Assembly (NCBI GenBank): GCA_004296145.1
Contig: SEBM01000002.1
Coordinates: forward strand, 1-36,415
Direction: 5' to 3'
From: Flavobacterium sp.
GTDB lineage: Bacteria; Bacteroidota; Bacteroidia; Flavobacteriales; Flavobacteriaceae
Length of the DNA: 36,415 nt
Positions within the stretch are counted from its first letter, which is position 1. Every line of letters starts with the position of its first letter. A program made the position numbers and the translations under genes. Positions 1 to 7,690 of the stretch are shown piece by piece. The notes beneath the pieces are model-generated. The model was not told the DNA's origin and ran no database searches. It worked only from the letters and a program-made list of their open reading frames with translations.

Positions 1-83
1 ATTTTTATCCTGATAAACGATTAAAAGCCCCACTTTGTCGATTATTTTGAATGGATATAAATAATTTCTAAAAAATAAATATT

Positions 84-683
84 ATGACTCCAAACCTACA
101 AATTGAACTTAGACGTTTCATATCTTCTAATGTTGTTTCAAAGTTGAATAAGTTTTATTTTGAAAATGATGCACTTTTAATAAAAGGAATTGATGTTTCA
201 ATAGGTACAGTCCTGATGGGATTGTATAATAAAGCTGAGGAGTCGGGTTTTTATAAAGAAATGGTTTCAATGATCGGCGAAAATTCTACCTTTTATGGAG
301 AAGTCGATTTTACTTCAGGCAGAATTTTATCAGTAGACGACTGCTACCGCCTAGAAGGAAATGATTTACTAAAAGAAATTTTCGGCAACAAAAAAGGAAG
401 AATTTCCGAAATGATCTCAAACGAAGTCGGAATAAAAAGCGAAACAGCACGCGAAATCCTTAATTTTTCAGCACTACTAGTTGTTTCTTATCTTAAAAAC
501 AACATCCAGCTTTTAGACAGTTTAAAATTACTTCTTGAAGAACAAAAAAGAGATATCCTGAACAGCATTCATCCCGGAATCAAAATTATATTAGGATTTT
601 CATGTTACGAATCTGTAGATGATAAAAATCAGGCAAACTTAGGAAGATCAATTTTTACACTTTTCGGTCACAATTTCTTCTAG
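84..683 (+). CDS. DUF937-like protein of unknown function
   Basis: A 199-residue, probably cytoplasmic protein with no signal peptide and no clear membrane segment. Residues about 95-137 show the pattern I associate with DUF937: an Ile/Phe-Gly-Asn-Lys-Lys stretch, a helix ending in a Glu-Val-Gly-Ile turn, then a second hydrophobic helix (LNFSALLVVSYL). The N-terminal 90 residues are less familiar. The ATG follows an A/T-rich leader (AAATATT), typical of this group, which rarely uses strong Shine-Dalgarno sequences. It stands alone, convergent with the pseudouridine synthase gene. The biochemical role of DUF937 proteins is not known to me. The domain assignment is from pattern memory, so moderately sure; that it is a real gene is likely. 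Confidence 0.7.
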   Translation: MTPNLQIELRRFISSNVVSKLNKFYFENDALLIKGIDVSIGTVLMGLYNKAEESGFYKEMVSMIGENSTFYGEVDFTSGRILSVDDCYRLEGNDLLKEIFGNKKGRISEMISNEVGIKSETAREILNFSALLVVSYLKNNIQLLDSLKLLLEEQKRDILNSIHPGIKIILGFSCYESVDDKNQANLGRSIFTLFGHNFF

Positions 684-699
684 AATTTTCTTTAATTAA

Positions 700-737
700 A
701 ATAAAAAATCCCATTTTACAGAAGTAAAACAGGATTT
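700..737 (-). terminator. Intrinsic terminator of the pseudouridine synthase gene
   Basis: Inverted repeat AAATCCCATTTTAC (706-719) and GTAAAACAGGATTT (724-737), with two central mismatches and a four-base loop. On the minus strand the stem is followed by a T-rich tract (700-706). It lies about 25 bases past the stop of the minus-strand gene. It may also stop the convergent DUF937-like gene, but no T-run follows on the plus strand. Confidence 0.65.
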
Positions 738-762
738 ATATGGCTTGAATTTGAAGCGTTTC

Positions 763-1671
763 TTAAACGTTTTTCAAATTAATAATTTCTTGTTCTGTCA
801 ATAAACGCCAATTACCTCTTGGTAAATTCTTTTTGGTAAGACCGGCAAAAGACACACGATCTATACGTAAAACATCATAATCAAAGTTTTCAAAAATAGC
901 ACGAACAACTTTTACATTAGACGAACGTAATTTAAGACCAATCTCGCTTTTAGGTTCATTATCAATATAACTAACCTCTTCAACAAAAACGCGGTGTCCG
1001 TCAAGGACTAAACCTTTGCTGATTTTTTCCAAATCCTCATACTTTAGGTTTTTATCCAAAGAAACCTGATAGATTTTTGATGATTTCTGACTCGGTAAAG
1101 TAAACTTACGAATCATATCAGTATCATTAGTAAACAACAATAAACCAGTTGTGTTCTTGTCCATTCTTCCAATCGGAGCAATTTTAGCCGTAGTAGAACC
1201 ACGAACCAATTCCAAAACATTACGGAATTCCTGACCTTCGTCAAGAGCAGTTGTAAAGTTTTTAGGTTTGTTCAATAAGATGTATTCTTTCTTTTCCGGA
1301 GTCAGAACAACGCCGTCAAAGTTTACAACATCATTAATTTTTACTAAATAACCCATTTCAGTAACCGGAACGCCATTCACTTTAACGTTTCCAGACTGAA
1401 TATATATATCAGCATCACGACGCGAGCATACACCAGAATTTGAGATGTATTTGTTCAGACGAATCTCGTCTGCCGCTTTTTGTCTCTTTGGCGCCTGATT
1501 TTGTTTTTTAAGTTTTTTCGCCGCTTCTTCTTCAGCTGCTTTCACAGCAGGTTTCACTTTTTTCGGCCCTTGCGCGCGTTTTGCCATCGCAGGTTTTGGC
1601 TTGTTAGAGTTTGATCTTGAGCTATTTGGTCTAGATCCGCCTCTTTTATTATTGCCTTCCTTATTATTCAT
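763..1671 (-). CDS. rRNA pseudouridine synthase, RsuA/RluB family
   Basis: Converts a specific uridine to pseudouridine in ribosomal RNA. A 302-residue protein. Residues 1-66 are a low-complexity Asn/Ser/Lys/Ala-rich basic tail, common in Bacteroidota members and probably disordered RNA-binding sequence. An S4 RNA-binding domain follows at about 69-115 (RLNKYISNSGVCSRRDAD). The catalytic domain carries the family signature GRMDKNTTGLLLFTND at 168-183, with the catalytic Asp at 171. The exact target uridine (RluB, RluF or RsuA type) cannot be told from sequence alone, so no symbol is given. The ATG at 1671 is kept because the basic tail is in frame and nothing suggests a later start. It is co-directional with the isoprenoid run but separated from it by a 309-bp gap containing a hairpin repeat. 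Confidence 0.9.
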   Translation of the reverse strand: MNNKEGNNKRGGSRPNSSRSNSNKPKPAMAKRAQGPKKVKPAVKAAEEEAAKKLKKQNQAPKRQKAADEIRLNKYISNSGVCSRRDADIYIQSGNVKVNGVPVTEMGYLVKINDVVNFDGVVLTPEKKEYILLNKPKNFTTALDEGQEFRNVLELVRGSTTAKIAPIGRMDKNTTGLLLFTNDTDMIRKFTLPSQKSSKIYQVSLDKNLKYEDLEKISKGLVLDGHRVFVEEVSYIDNEPKSEIGLKLRSSNVKVVRAIFENFDYDVLRIDRVSFAGLTKKNLPRGNWRLLTEQEIINLKNV

Positions 1672-1980
1672 AAATTCTGTAATTTGTGCAAAGATAGTTT
1701 ATTCTTGCCAAATAATCCTAAGTTCATTGTTCTTAGATTAATAGGGCTAACATTTTGATGTTCAGGAGCATCACATTTGGCATTTTTTAGAAACATGGGT
1801 TCCCGCTGTCATTCCAAATCTTTTATTTTTTTAAAGAAAAAAAATAAAAGGATTTTCCCTTCCATCGGGGCTAAATTCAAACATTTGGCTTCTTTTAAAC
1901 AATTCCTTAAGTTTCTTCAAAGTAAACATAGAGATTAACCTAAAGATAAAAACAGCGAATCTCAATAAAATAAATAAAAA
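1672..1980. other. 309-bp intergenic gap with hairpin repeat
   Basis: No open frame worth calling. The gap contains the hairpin element described separately (1801-1873), flanked by two copies of ACATTTGGC (1773-1781 and 1881-1889). The promoter of the pseudouridine synthase gene should lie near 1672-1740, but I cannot point to a convincing -33/-7 pair. Confidence 0.6.
1801..1873. repeat. Intergenic hairpin repeat with TCCCGCTGTC / TCGGGGCTA ends
   Basis: A near-perfect A/T-rich inverted repeat at 1816-1855 (AATCTTTTATTTTTTT against its complement, one mismatch) is bounded by GC-rich ends: TCCCGCTGTC at 1801-1810 and TCGGGGCTA at 1865-1873, where CCCG and CGGG can pair. This layout resembles dispersed intergenic repeats I recall from Flavobacterium and relatives; that recollection is unchecked. 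Role unknown. It could act as an RNA hairpin between genes or be a remnant of a small mobile element. Confidence 0.5.
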
Positions 1981-2937
1981 TCAGGTATTCAAAAGCAAAC
2001 TTTTTCCATGCCACAAAACACTTGGATTTATCAGAACGATGCAAAAAACACCCGAAACAATCAGGAATTTCAATACATTATGCAGTAGTAAATATTGTTC
2101 TTTTGAATTTGATCTCCAGAGATAAAGCAGAAAAAAAAGCATTACAACAAAACAGATATAAAAGTAAATATCCATAAAGCCAACATCGTAAATATTTACC
2201 AAAACATACACAGGAAAAATGGTAAAAATAGTTAAAGTGGTTATAATCTGTTTCGATACTTTTTCTCCATAAATAACCGGAATCGTACGATAATCATTGA
2301 CCAAGTCGCCTTTTAGATTCTCCAGATCTTTTATCATTTCGCGAATTAGTAAAAGTAAAAACAAGAAAACCGCATGGGCCGAAATCACTACAAAATGACT
2401 CATATGATTCTCAATTTCTTCAAACGAAATCTTATTATAGAAATAAAGCAGAATGGCAAAAAACGGAATTACAGCTAATAATGCCGACATTAAATTTCCA
2501 ACAATCGGATACTTTTTTATTTTATGTGAATAAAACCAAATCAGAAAAATGTAAGCCGAAAAGAATAAAAAAGCTCTCCATGAAACAATATATGCCATTA
2601 ATACAGCGATAAAATTCAAAGTAAAATAAACCGACAACTTTGTTTTTTGACTCACTAATCTGTCCAGCATAGATTTATTTGGGCGATTAATTAAATCTTT
2701 CTGACTGTCGTAAAAATTATTAATAATATAACCGGAAGCAATTGTAATGGCCGACGCAAAAACAATCAGGAATAAATAAAAATCCAGAATAATGTCTAAC
2801 GCCCTAATTTCGGGAGCGAGAATAAAAATGGCCGATAAATATTGTGCTAAAATTATAATTGGAATGTTATAGCCCCTTACGACAGAAAACAAACTAACAA
2901 TTTTCATTACTAAAAGTTTGTGCTGTCTGTTTAACAT
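1981..2937 (-). CDS. UbiA-family membrane prenyltransferase (DGGGP-synthase-like)
   Basis: A 318-residue polytopic inner-membrane protein with about eight or nine hydrophobic segments. Two Asp-rich Mg2+/diphosphate-binding motifs of the UbiA superfamily are visible: NNFYDSQKD (73-81, Asp77 and Asp81) and REMIKDLENLKGD (199-211). UbiA enzymes transfer a prenyl chain from a diphosphate to an acceptor (quinone ring, heme, chlorophyllide or geranylgeranylglycerol phosphate). Bacteroidota homologues of this type are often named geranylgeranylglycerol-phosphate geranylgeranyltransferase. The acceptor cannot be read from the sequence. It is the last gene of the minus-strand run containing mvaD and a mevalonate-kinase-like gene, which supports a role using isoprenoid diphosphates. 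An alternative is a menaquinone or other quinone prenyltransferase. The start is the ATG at 2937, 60 bases after the DUF502 stop. Confidence 0.8.
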   Translation of the reverse strand: MLNRQHKLLVMKIVSLFSVVRGYNIPIIILAQYLSAIFILAPEIRALDIILDFYLFLIVFASAITIASGYIINNFYDSQKDLINRPNKSMLDRLVSQKTKLSVYFTLNFIAVLMAYIVSWRAFLFFSAYIFLIWFYSHKIKKYPIVGNLMSALLAVIPFFAILLYFYNKISFEEIENHMSHFVVISAHAVFLFLLLLIREMIKDLENLKGDLVNDYRTIPVIYGEKVSKQIITTLTIFTIFPVYVLVNIYDVGFMDIYFYICFVVMLFFLLYLWRSNSKEQYLLLHNVLKFLIVSGVFCIVLINPSVLWHGKSLLLNT

Positions 2938-2997
2938 AAATTATATTGGTATTGGATTAGATGGAGTAAGTTAAAAGTTATTTTTTGATTCTAAAAT

Positions 2998-3588
2998 TTA
3001 CAATTTGTTTTTTAACAATTCTTTAGAACCATAACCAAGTTTTCTGATACAGGCTAAAGCTTGTTTTTGAGTAATTCCGATTTCTGTAATATCTTTTTTT
3101 TCTACAAAAACCACAGAACCACTCCAGGGATTTGGCGCGTCCGGAATAAACACGGCAAAATTATTTTCGTTGATTTCTTCAATTAAAAATGCAAATTGAA
3201 GTCCTGCATCTGTTGGTACCAAAATGACTTTCAGATCTTTATTAGATTCAATTCCCATAATGCTTTCATTCATATTTTTCATAAATGAATATCCGGGAAC
3301 AAAACTTAAAATTCCGTTTTCAATTCTCAGGATTAATTTTTTAGCGGCAGGAGTTCTCGCTACAAAACCTGCAATAAAACAAATCAGGATAATCAATATT
3401 ATACCGACAAGTTCTTGAAGTGCAATTCCTAAAACATGTAATCTGGGTAAGTTATTTACAAGCGGAAGCGTGACTTTCTGAATTATTCCGTAACCTTTCT
3501 CCAGAATAATAAGCAATACTACTAAAGGTGCTAAAAAAAGAATTCCTCCTAAAAAAGTTGTTTTGATTATTTTAAAAATACTTTTCAT
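2998..3588 (-). CDS. DUF502 family membrane protein
   Basis: A 196-residue inner-membrane protein with two hydrophobic segments (about 9-30 and 55-77) and a C-terminal soluble part. The motif VFIPDAPNPWSGSVVFVEKK matches the conserved Pro-Asn-Pro-x-Ser-Gly signature of DUF502. The family is widespread in bacteria; its function is not established as far as I know. The gene sits between the GHMP kinase and the UbiA prenyltransferase, with 66- and 60-base gaps, so co-transcription is likely. Whether it has anything to do with isoprenoids is only suggested by position. Confidence 0.85.
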   Translation of the reverse strand: MKSIFKIIKTTFLGGILFLAPLVVLLIILEKGYGIIQKVTLPLVNNLPRLHVLGIALQELVGIILIILICFIAGFVARTPAAKKLILRIENGILSFVPGYSFMKNMNESIMGIESNKDLKVILVPTDAGLQFAFLIEEINENNFAVFIPDAPNPWSGSVVFVEKKDITEIGITQKQALACIRKLGYGSKELLKNKL

Positions 3589-3654
3589 AATAAATAACTT
3601 TAGGATGAAAACTTTATGAAAACAGAATCAAATAACTTCGGCTTTTAAGGGATT

Positions 3655-4593
3655 TTAGAATTGATAAACAACTTCTAATTTATAGTCTTTTAAAGAAACT
3701 TTAGCACGTTCTAAATCTTCGGTAAAACCAAGGATATAACCACCTCCGCCAGAACCACAAAGTTTTAAGTAATAATCGTTTGTGTCAATTCCGTGTTGCC
3801 AGATTCCATGAAATTGCTCCGGAATCATTGGTTTGAAGTTGTTTAGAACTACTTTAGAAAGCTTTTTAGTATTAGTAAACAAAGACTTCATATCGCCATG
3901 CAGAAAGTTTTCTACGCAGGCATCCGTATATTTTACAAATTGGTTTTTAAGCATCGTACGGAAACCTTTGTCTTTTAGGTTTTCCATAAAAATATTAACC
4001 ATCGGAGCTGTTTCGCCCACAATTCCTGAGTCTAATAAAAAGACAGCGCCTTTCCCATCAAAACTTTGAGTCGGAATTCCGGTTGCTTCAATATTATCTT
4101 TAGAATTAATTAAAATCGGAATGCTCAAATAACTGTTTAAAGGATCCAAACCAGAACTTTTTCCGTGGAAAAAACTCTCCATTTGAGAAAATATATTTTT
4201 TAATTGTAATAGTTTTTCGCGTGTAAGATTTTCTAAAACAGTGATTTTGTGTGTAGCATATTTATCATAAATCGCCGCAACAAGCGCGCCGCTGCTTCCA
4301 ACACCATATCCTTGCGGAATACTGGAATCGAAATACATTCCTGTTTCAACATCACTTTTTAGAGATGTCAAATCGAAAGAAACCAAATCAGGTTGTTCTG
4401 TTTGTAAGGTTTCAAGATAAACAACATAACGTTTTAAACTTGAATTTGATGCAATAGCTTCCGCCGAAGGTTCTTCGGATTTCTTTAAAGCACCATTGTA
4501 AAAATTATAAGGAATAGAAAGTCCTTTAGAGTCACGAATGATTCCGTATTCTCCAAAGAGTAATATTTTCGAGTAAAATAATGGTCCTTTCAT
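3655..4593 (-). CDS. Mevalonate-kinase-like GHMP kinase
   Basis: Predicted to phosphorylate mevalonate (or a related intermediate) with ATP in the cytosol. The 312 residues show the GHMP layout: an N-terminal SKILLFGEYGII strand (8-19), the phosphate-binding loop PQGYGVGSSGALVAA (93-107), a KSSGLDP motif (145-151) placing Asp150 near the active site, and the C-terminal glycine-rich CGSGGGGYILGF (279-290). Size fits mevalonate kinases. The loop GYGVGSSG is a variant of the usual GLGSSA, so the exact substrate (mevalonate, phosphomevalonate or another) is not certain. It lies two genes downstream of mvaD in the same run, separated by the small membrane protein. No phosphomevalonate kinase gene is visible in this window. 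Confidence 0.8.
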   Translation of the reverse strand: MKGPLFYSKILLFGEYGIIRDSKGLSIPYNFYNGALKKSEEPSAEAIASNSSLKRYVVYLETLQTEQPDLVSFDLTSLKSDVETGMYFDSSIPQGYGVGSSGALVAAIYDKYATHKITVLENLTREKLLQLKNIFSQMESFFHGKSSGLDPLNSYLSIPILINSKDNIEATGIPTQSFDGKGAVFLLDSGIVGETAPMVNIFMENLKDKGFRTMLKNQFVKYTDACVENFLHGDMKSLFTNTKKLSKVVLNNFKPMIPEQFHGIWQHGIDTNDYYLKLCGSGGGGYILGFTEDLERAKVSLKDYKLEVVYQF

Positions 4594-4652
4594 TTTTTAT
4601 TTTATGTCTTTTTTTATTTTTTTGATTTGGGAATTCAATGCTTTTTAAATAA

Positions 4653-4907
4653 TTAGTTTTTAATATATAAACCAATTATCATCATTGCAAGAGCAAAAAA
4701 CAAGCCGACAAACCATTTTATCATATCATTTTTTGCATCTGTAATTTCTTTTTTTACAAAATCTTTAGAAGCAATTTCATTTTTATCTTGTCTGATTTCT
4801 TCGCTAATAGTTCTGTCAATTGCTTCAACAAACTCTTTAGCCTTACTCTCATCAAGATTAAGTTCTTTTCTAAATAAATCGTAAAGTTTTATAGTCGCAG
4901 AATTCAT
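4653..4907 (-). CDS. Small coiled-coil protein with C-terminal membrane anchor
   Basis: 84 residues. Residues 1-62 are charged and helix-forming with heptad-like spacing (SKAKEFVEAIDRTISEEI, then a Lys/Glu-rich stretch), and about 64-82 (MIKWFVGLFFALAMMIIGLYI) form one membrane segment at the C terminus. The order of coiled coil then terminal anchor resembles small DUF1640/CCDC90-like proteins, but I would not insist on that family. It lies between mvaD (37-base gap) and the GHMP kinase (59-base gap) on the same strand, so it is probably co-transcribed with them. No catalytic motif is visible. Function unknown. Confidence 0.7.
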   Translation of the reverse strand: MNSATIKLYDLFRKELNLDESKAKEFVEAIDRTISEEIRQDKNEIASKDFVKKEITDAKNDMIKWFVGLFFALAMMIIGLYIKN

Positions 4908-4944
4908 GTTTTAATTTAAAAATAATATATAAAGATACGCAAAA

Positions 4945-6027
4945 TTACAATGCAATTGCACCGTTTCCAATTTCGTCGCAAATGTACTGACCATTCTGAC
5001 AAAAAACAACTAATTCGGTTTGAATAAATTGTAATACTTTTTCTTTAACGTTTTCAGGATAAAGCACATGCACATTGGCGCCGGCATCAAGCGTAAAACA
5101 AACAGAAATCTGTGTTTCATTCCTAAATTTCCAGATTGAATTTATGATTTGAAGCGTATTTGGCTTCATCAAAATATAATACGGCATCGAAGTCATCATC
5201 ATAGCATGTAAAGTCAAAGCTTCACTTTCTACAACTTTGATAAATTCCTCAATATTTCCATTTTCAAAAATTGAAATTAAAAGATCCAGATTTTCGTGTG
5301 CCTGAGCAAAACGTCTTTCTGCATACGGATGATTGTGCATTAAATCATGCCCAACTGTGCTCGAAACTTGTTTTTCGCCTTTATCAACTAATAAAATAGT
5401 ATCTTGGTAATTCTTGAAATTTTCATGAATAGTATAAGGAAATTCAACTCCAAATAAATCGGTGCTTCCAGTTATATTTGCCTGATTTCCCCAAACCACA
5501 ACATTTCCTTTTACACTTCTGCATGCGCTTCCTGAACCTAAACGGGCCAGAAAAGAAGCTTTCTGAAAGAAATAATCATCCGTCATTTCCGGATTTAAAG
5601 CTTTCTCTAAACTCATAAAATTCATTGCCAAAGCAGCCATTCCAGAAGCCGAAGAAGCAATGCCCGAACTGTGCGGAAAAGTATTCTGAGTATCAATCGT
5701 AAAATGATACTCTTTCAAAAACGGCAGATAAACTTCAATTCTTTCTAGAAACTTCTGAATCTTTGGTTTGAAATCTTCTTTTGGTTTTCCTTCAAAAAGC
5801 AAATCAAAAGAAAAAGAATCTTGGTTTTCTTTTTTCGAAAAAGCAACCTTAGTAATTGTTTTGCAATTGTTTAATGTAAAACTTACCGAAGGATTTGCCG
5901 GAATCTGATTGTCTTTTTTCCCCCAATATTTTACTAATGCAATATTGCTCGGAGCGCTCCACTCAAAGTTTCCATTTTCGATTGTTGAAGTATATTTTTT
6001 TGGAATAAAATCAGCTGCTGTAAACAT
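4945..6027 (-). CDS. mvaD: Diphosphomevalonate decarboxylase family enzyme
   Basis: Expected to convert mevalonate 5-diphosphate and ATP to isopentenyl diphosphate, the last step of the mevalonate route. The 360-residue protein begins with the family signature WSAPSNIALVKYWGKKD (23-39). It has the GHMP phosphate loop PHSSGIASSASGM (118-130), GSGSACRS (164-171) and LDAGANVH (313-320), where Asp314 matches the catalytic Asp of the family's DAGPN motif. Related enzymes can act on mevalonate 3,5-bisphosphate or lack decarboxylase activity, so substrate should be tested. It is the first gene of the isoprenoid run. Its promoter must lie in the 150-bp divergent region shared with tspO, which holds a perfect 16-bp inverted repeat. 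Confidence 0.88.
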   Translation of the reverse strand: MFTAADFIPKKYTSTIENGNFEWSAPSNIALVKYWGKKDNQIPANPSVSFTLNNCKTITKVAFSKKENQDSFSFDLLFEGKPKEDFKPKIQKFLERIEVYLPFLKEYHFTIDTQNTFPHSSGIASSASGMAALAMNFMSLEKALNPEMTDDYFFQKASFLARLGSGSACRSVKGNVVVWGNQANITGSTDLFGVEFPYTIHENFKNYQDTILLVDKGEKQVSSTVGHDLMHNHPYAERRFAQAHENLDLLISIFENGNIEEFIKVVESEALTLHAMMMTSMPYYILMKPNTLQIINSIWKFRNETQISVCFTLDAGANVHVLYPENVKEKVLQFIQTELVVFCQNGQYICDEIGNGAIAL

Positions 6028-6068
6028 GAATTATAAAATTTTGGCAAAGATAGTTTTTAAATATTTCC

Positions 6069-6134
6069 ACCATATAAGTTATATAAGAAAATATAATCAG
6101 GCTTGCTAAAATGAACTCATATAACTTATATGGT
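6069..6134. repeat. Perfect 16-bp inverted repeat between mvaD and tspO
   Basis: ACCATATAAGTTATAT (6069-6084) is exactly complementary to ATATAACTTATATGGT (6119-6134), with a 34-base spacer. It sits in the divergent promoter region of mvaD and tspO, so it can fold as a cruciform or mRNA hairpin or bind a dimeric regulator. I recall very similar elements elsewhere in Flavobacterium genomes, which would favour a dispersed repeat over a gene-specific operator; this is unchecked. Confidence 0.7.
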
Positions 6135-6177
6135 TTAAAATTTCTTTTAACTATTTTTGAATACAAAATTTAATAAA

Positions 6178-6654
6178 ATGAATAAGTTCGTAAAAATCGC
6201 TATAGCTATAATTATTTGTTTAATGGTTGGATATTCTGCCAGTCTTGTTACAAGACCAAGCGTAGAAAGCTGGTATCCGACTATCGAAAAACCAATTTTT
6301 AATCCGCCCAATTGGATTTTCATGCCAATGTGGACATTGCTTTATATTTTAATGGCAGTTGCTGCAGGATTGGTTTGGGATAAAATAAAAGAACAAAATG
6401 CGGAAGTAAAAAAAGCGCTAGGTTTCTTTTTGATTCAATTGATATTGAATGCCATCTGGTCGTATCTTTTCTTCGGATTAAAAAATCCTATGCTGGCTCT
6501 AATCGAAATTGCTCTTTTAGAATTAATGATTTACGAAACATATTTAAAATTCAGAAAAATCAATAAAACTTCGGGATATTTATTGATTCCTTATATGGCG
6601 TGGGTAGGTTTTGCTATGATTTTGAATGCTAGTATTTGGTGGTTGAATAAATAG
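6178..6654 (+). CDS. tspO: TspO/MBR family membrane protein
   Basis: A 158-residue inner-membrane protein with five hydrophobic segments, as expected for TspO (tryptophan-rich sensory protein / peripheral benzodiazepine receptor). These proteins bind porphyrins and related ligands; their physiological role in bacteria is debated (tetrapyrrole handling, stress). The family signature is clear: SWYPTIEKPIFNPPNWIF followed by MPMWTLLY, and a later NAIWSYLFFGLKNP stretch. I chose the ATG at 6178, because the in-frame upstream start at 6157 is TTG and adds only seven residues before the first membrane segment. It is divergent from mvaD and followed by a TPR gene after a short gap with TTTCAGG repeats. 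Confidence 0.92.
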   Translation: MNKFVKIAIAIIICLMVGYSASLVTRPSVESWYPTIEKPIFNPPNWIFMPMWTLLYILMAVAAGLVWDKIKEQNAEVKKALGFFLIQLILNAIWSYLFFGLKNPMLALIEIALLELMIYETYLKFRKINKTSGYLLIPYMAWVGFAMILNASIWWLNK

Positions 6655-6657
6655 TTT

Positions 6658-6692
6658 GTTTCAGGTTTCAGGTTTTATTTTGTTTCAGGTTT
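6658..6692. repeat. Short direct repeats of GTTTCAGGTTT
   Basis: GTTTCAGGTTT occurs at 6658-6668, the TTTCAGG unit repeats immediately (6666-6672), and the 11-mer recurs at 6682-6692. It lies between tspO and the TPR gene. It may be a low-complexity dispersed repeat; no function is evident. Confidence 0.5.
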
Positions 6693-6709
6693 AATCTATA
6701 CGTTTATTT

Positions 6710-7690
6710 ATGAATAAATTCAAGGTTTTAATTGTTGTTTTGGTTTTGCTTTCATTTAAGAGTTTTGCCTGTTTGAATGGTGAATCCAGAATCCTTAAAA
6801 ATGGAGCTTATGCTTATCAAGATTATGAGGGAATAAATCCCGAAGGTCATCAGTTTTTTAGTGGTGATTTTCCAAAATTGATAATTGAACTGGATAGTTT
6901 GTATAAAAAGACAAAGGATCTGGATTATTTATCCGATAAAGGATATCTTTTAATTGTTCAGGGAAAATATAACGAAGCTTTAAATTTATATCTGAATATT
7001 GAAAAAATCGAGCCCAACAGATACTCTACGGCATCTAATCTTGGAACGCTTTATGAATTAATGGGAGAAAATCAGAAAGCGTATACGTGGATTAAAAAAT
7101 CTATTGAAATTAATCCAGAATCTCATAAAGGATCTGAATGGCTTCATTTGAGAATATTAGAAGCTAAAATCAAGAATTTAAAAGATATTTCTGGTCAGTT
7201 TTTAATTAATACAAATTTTGGAATTTCAAACGAACCTAGAACTAAATTATCAAAAGAAGAAATTGATGAATTAACTCAGTCTGTTTACTATCAGGTAAAT
7301 GAACGGATGTCGTTTATAGAACCAAAAGATAAAATTATTTCGATTTTGCTTTTTGAACTAGGAAATCTTGCAGAATTAAAAGGAGAGAATAATAGCGCTC
7401 TTGCAACTTACAAAAGTGCCAGACGTTACGGTTACGATGGAGATTTGATTGTGGCAAGAATGATTAACAGCGCTCAACACGAGGTTGATTATTATAGCGA
7501 AAGAGCCGTGAGTTACGGGTCTCAACTTAGGGATTTAAGAGAAAGTAGAAAGGCAATATATGCAGGTTATATATATCAAATTGAAACAAGTTTGATTGTT
7601 CTTTCTGGAATCGTAATTATTTTACTAATTGCTTTAATCCTATTTTTCTTAAAATGGAAAAAGCTTAAGAAATCTACTTTAGCTTCTTAA
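6710..7690 (+). CDS. TPR-repeat protein with C-terminal membrane segment
   Basis: 326 residues. An N-terminal hydrophobic stretch (about 3-20, VLIVVLVLLSFKSFAC) is probably a signal peptide; the Cys after FA could make it a lipoprotein but the lipobox is weak. Residues about 58-130 contain tetratricopeptide repeats (GYLLIVQGKYNEALNLYL; then ASNLGTLYELMGENQKAYTW), and a further TPR-like pair is near 215-235 (LFELGNLAELKGENNSALAT). A single membrane segment (about 294-313) is followed by a short Lys-rich tail. TPRs mediate protein contacts; no partner can be named. The last 17 bases overlap the end of the convergent downstream gene. Function unknown. Confidence 0.75.
   Translation: MNKFKVLIVVLVLLSFKSFACLNGESRILKNGAYAYQDYEGINPEGHQFFSGDFPKLIIELDSLYKKTKDLDYLSDKGYLLIVQGKYNEALNLYLNIEKIEPNRYSTASNLGTLYELMGENQKAYTWIKKSIEINPESHKGSEWLHLRILEAKIKNLKDISGQFLINTNFGISNEPRTKLSKEEIDELTQSVYYQVNERMSFIEPKDKIISILLFELGNLAELKGENNSALATYKSARRYGYDGDLIVARMINSAQHEVDYYSERAVSYGSQLRDLRESRKAIYAGYIYQIETSLIVLSGIVIILLIALILFFLKWKKLKKSTLAS

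Noticed and set aside
1..83. Promoter or partial gene at the left edge
   Set aside because: A/T-rich sequence without an open frame reaching the edge or a convincing -33/-7 pair.
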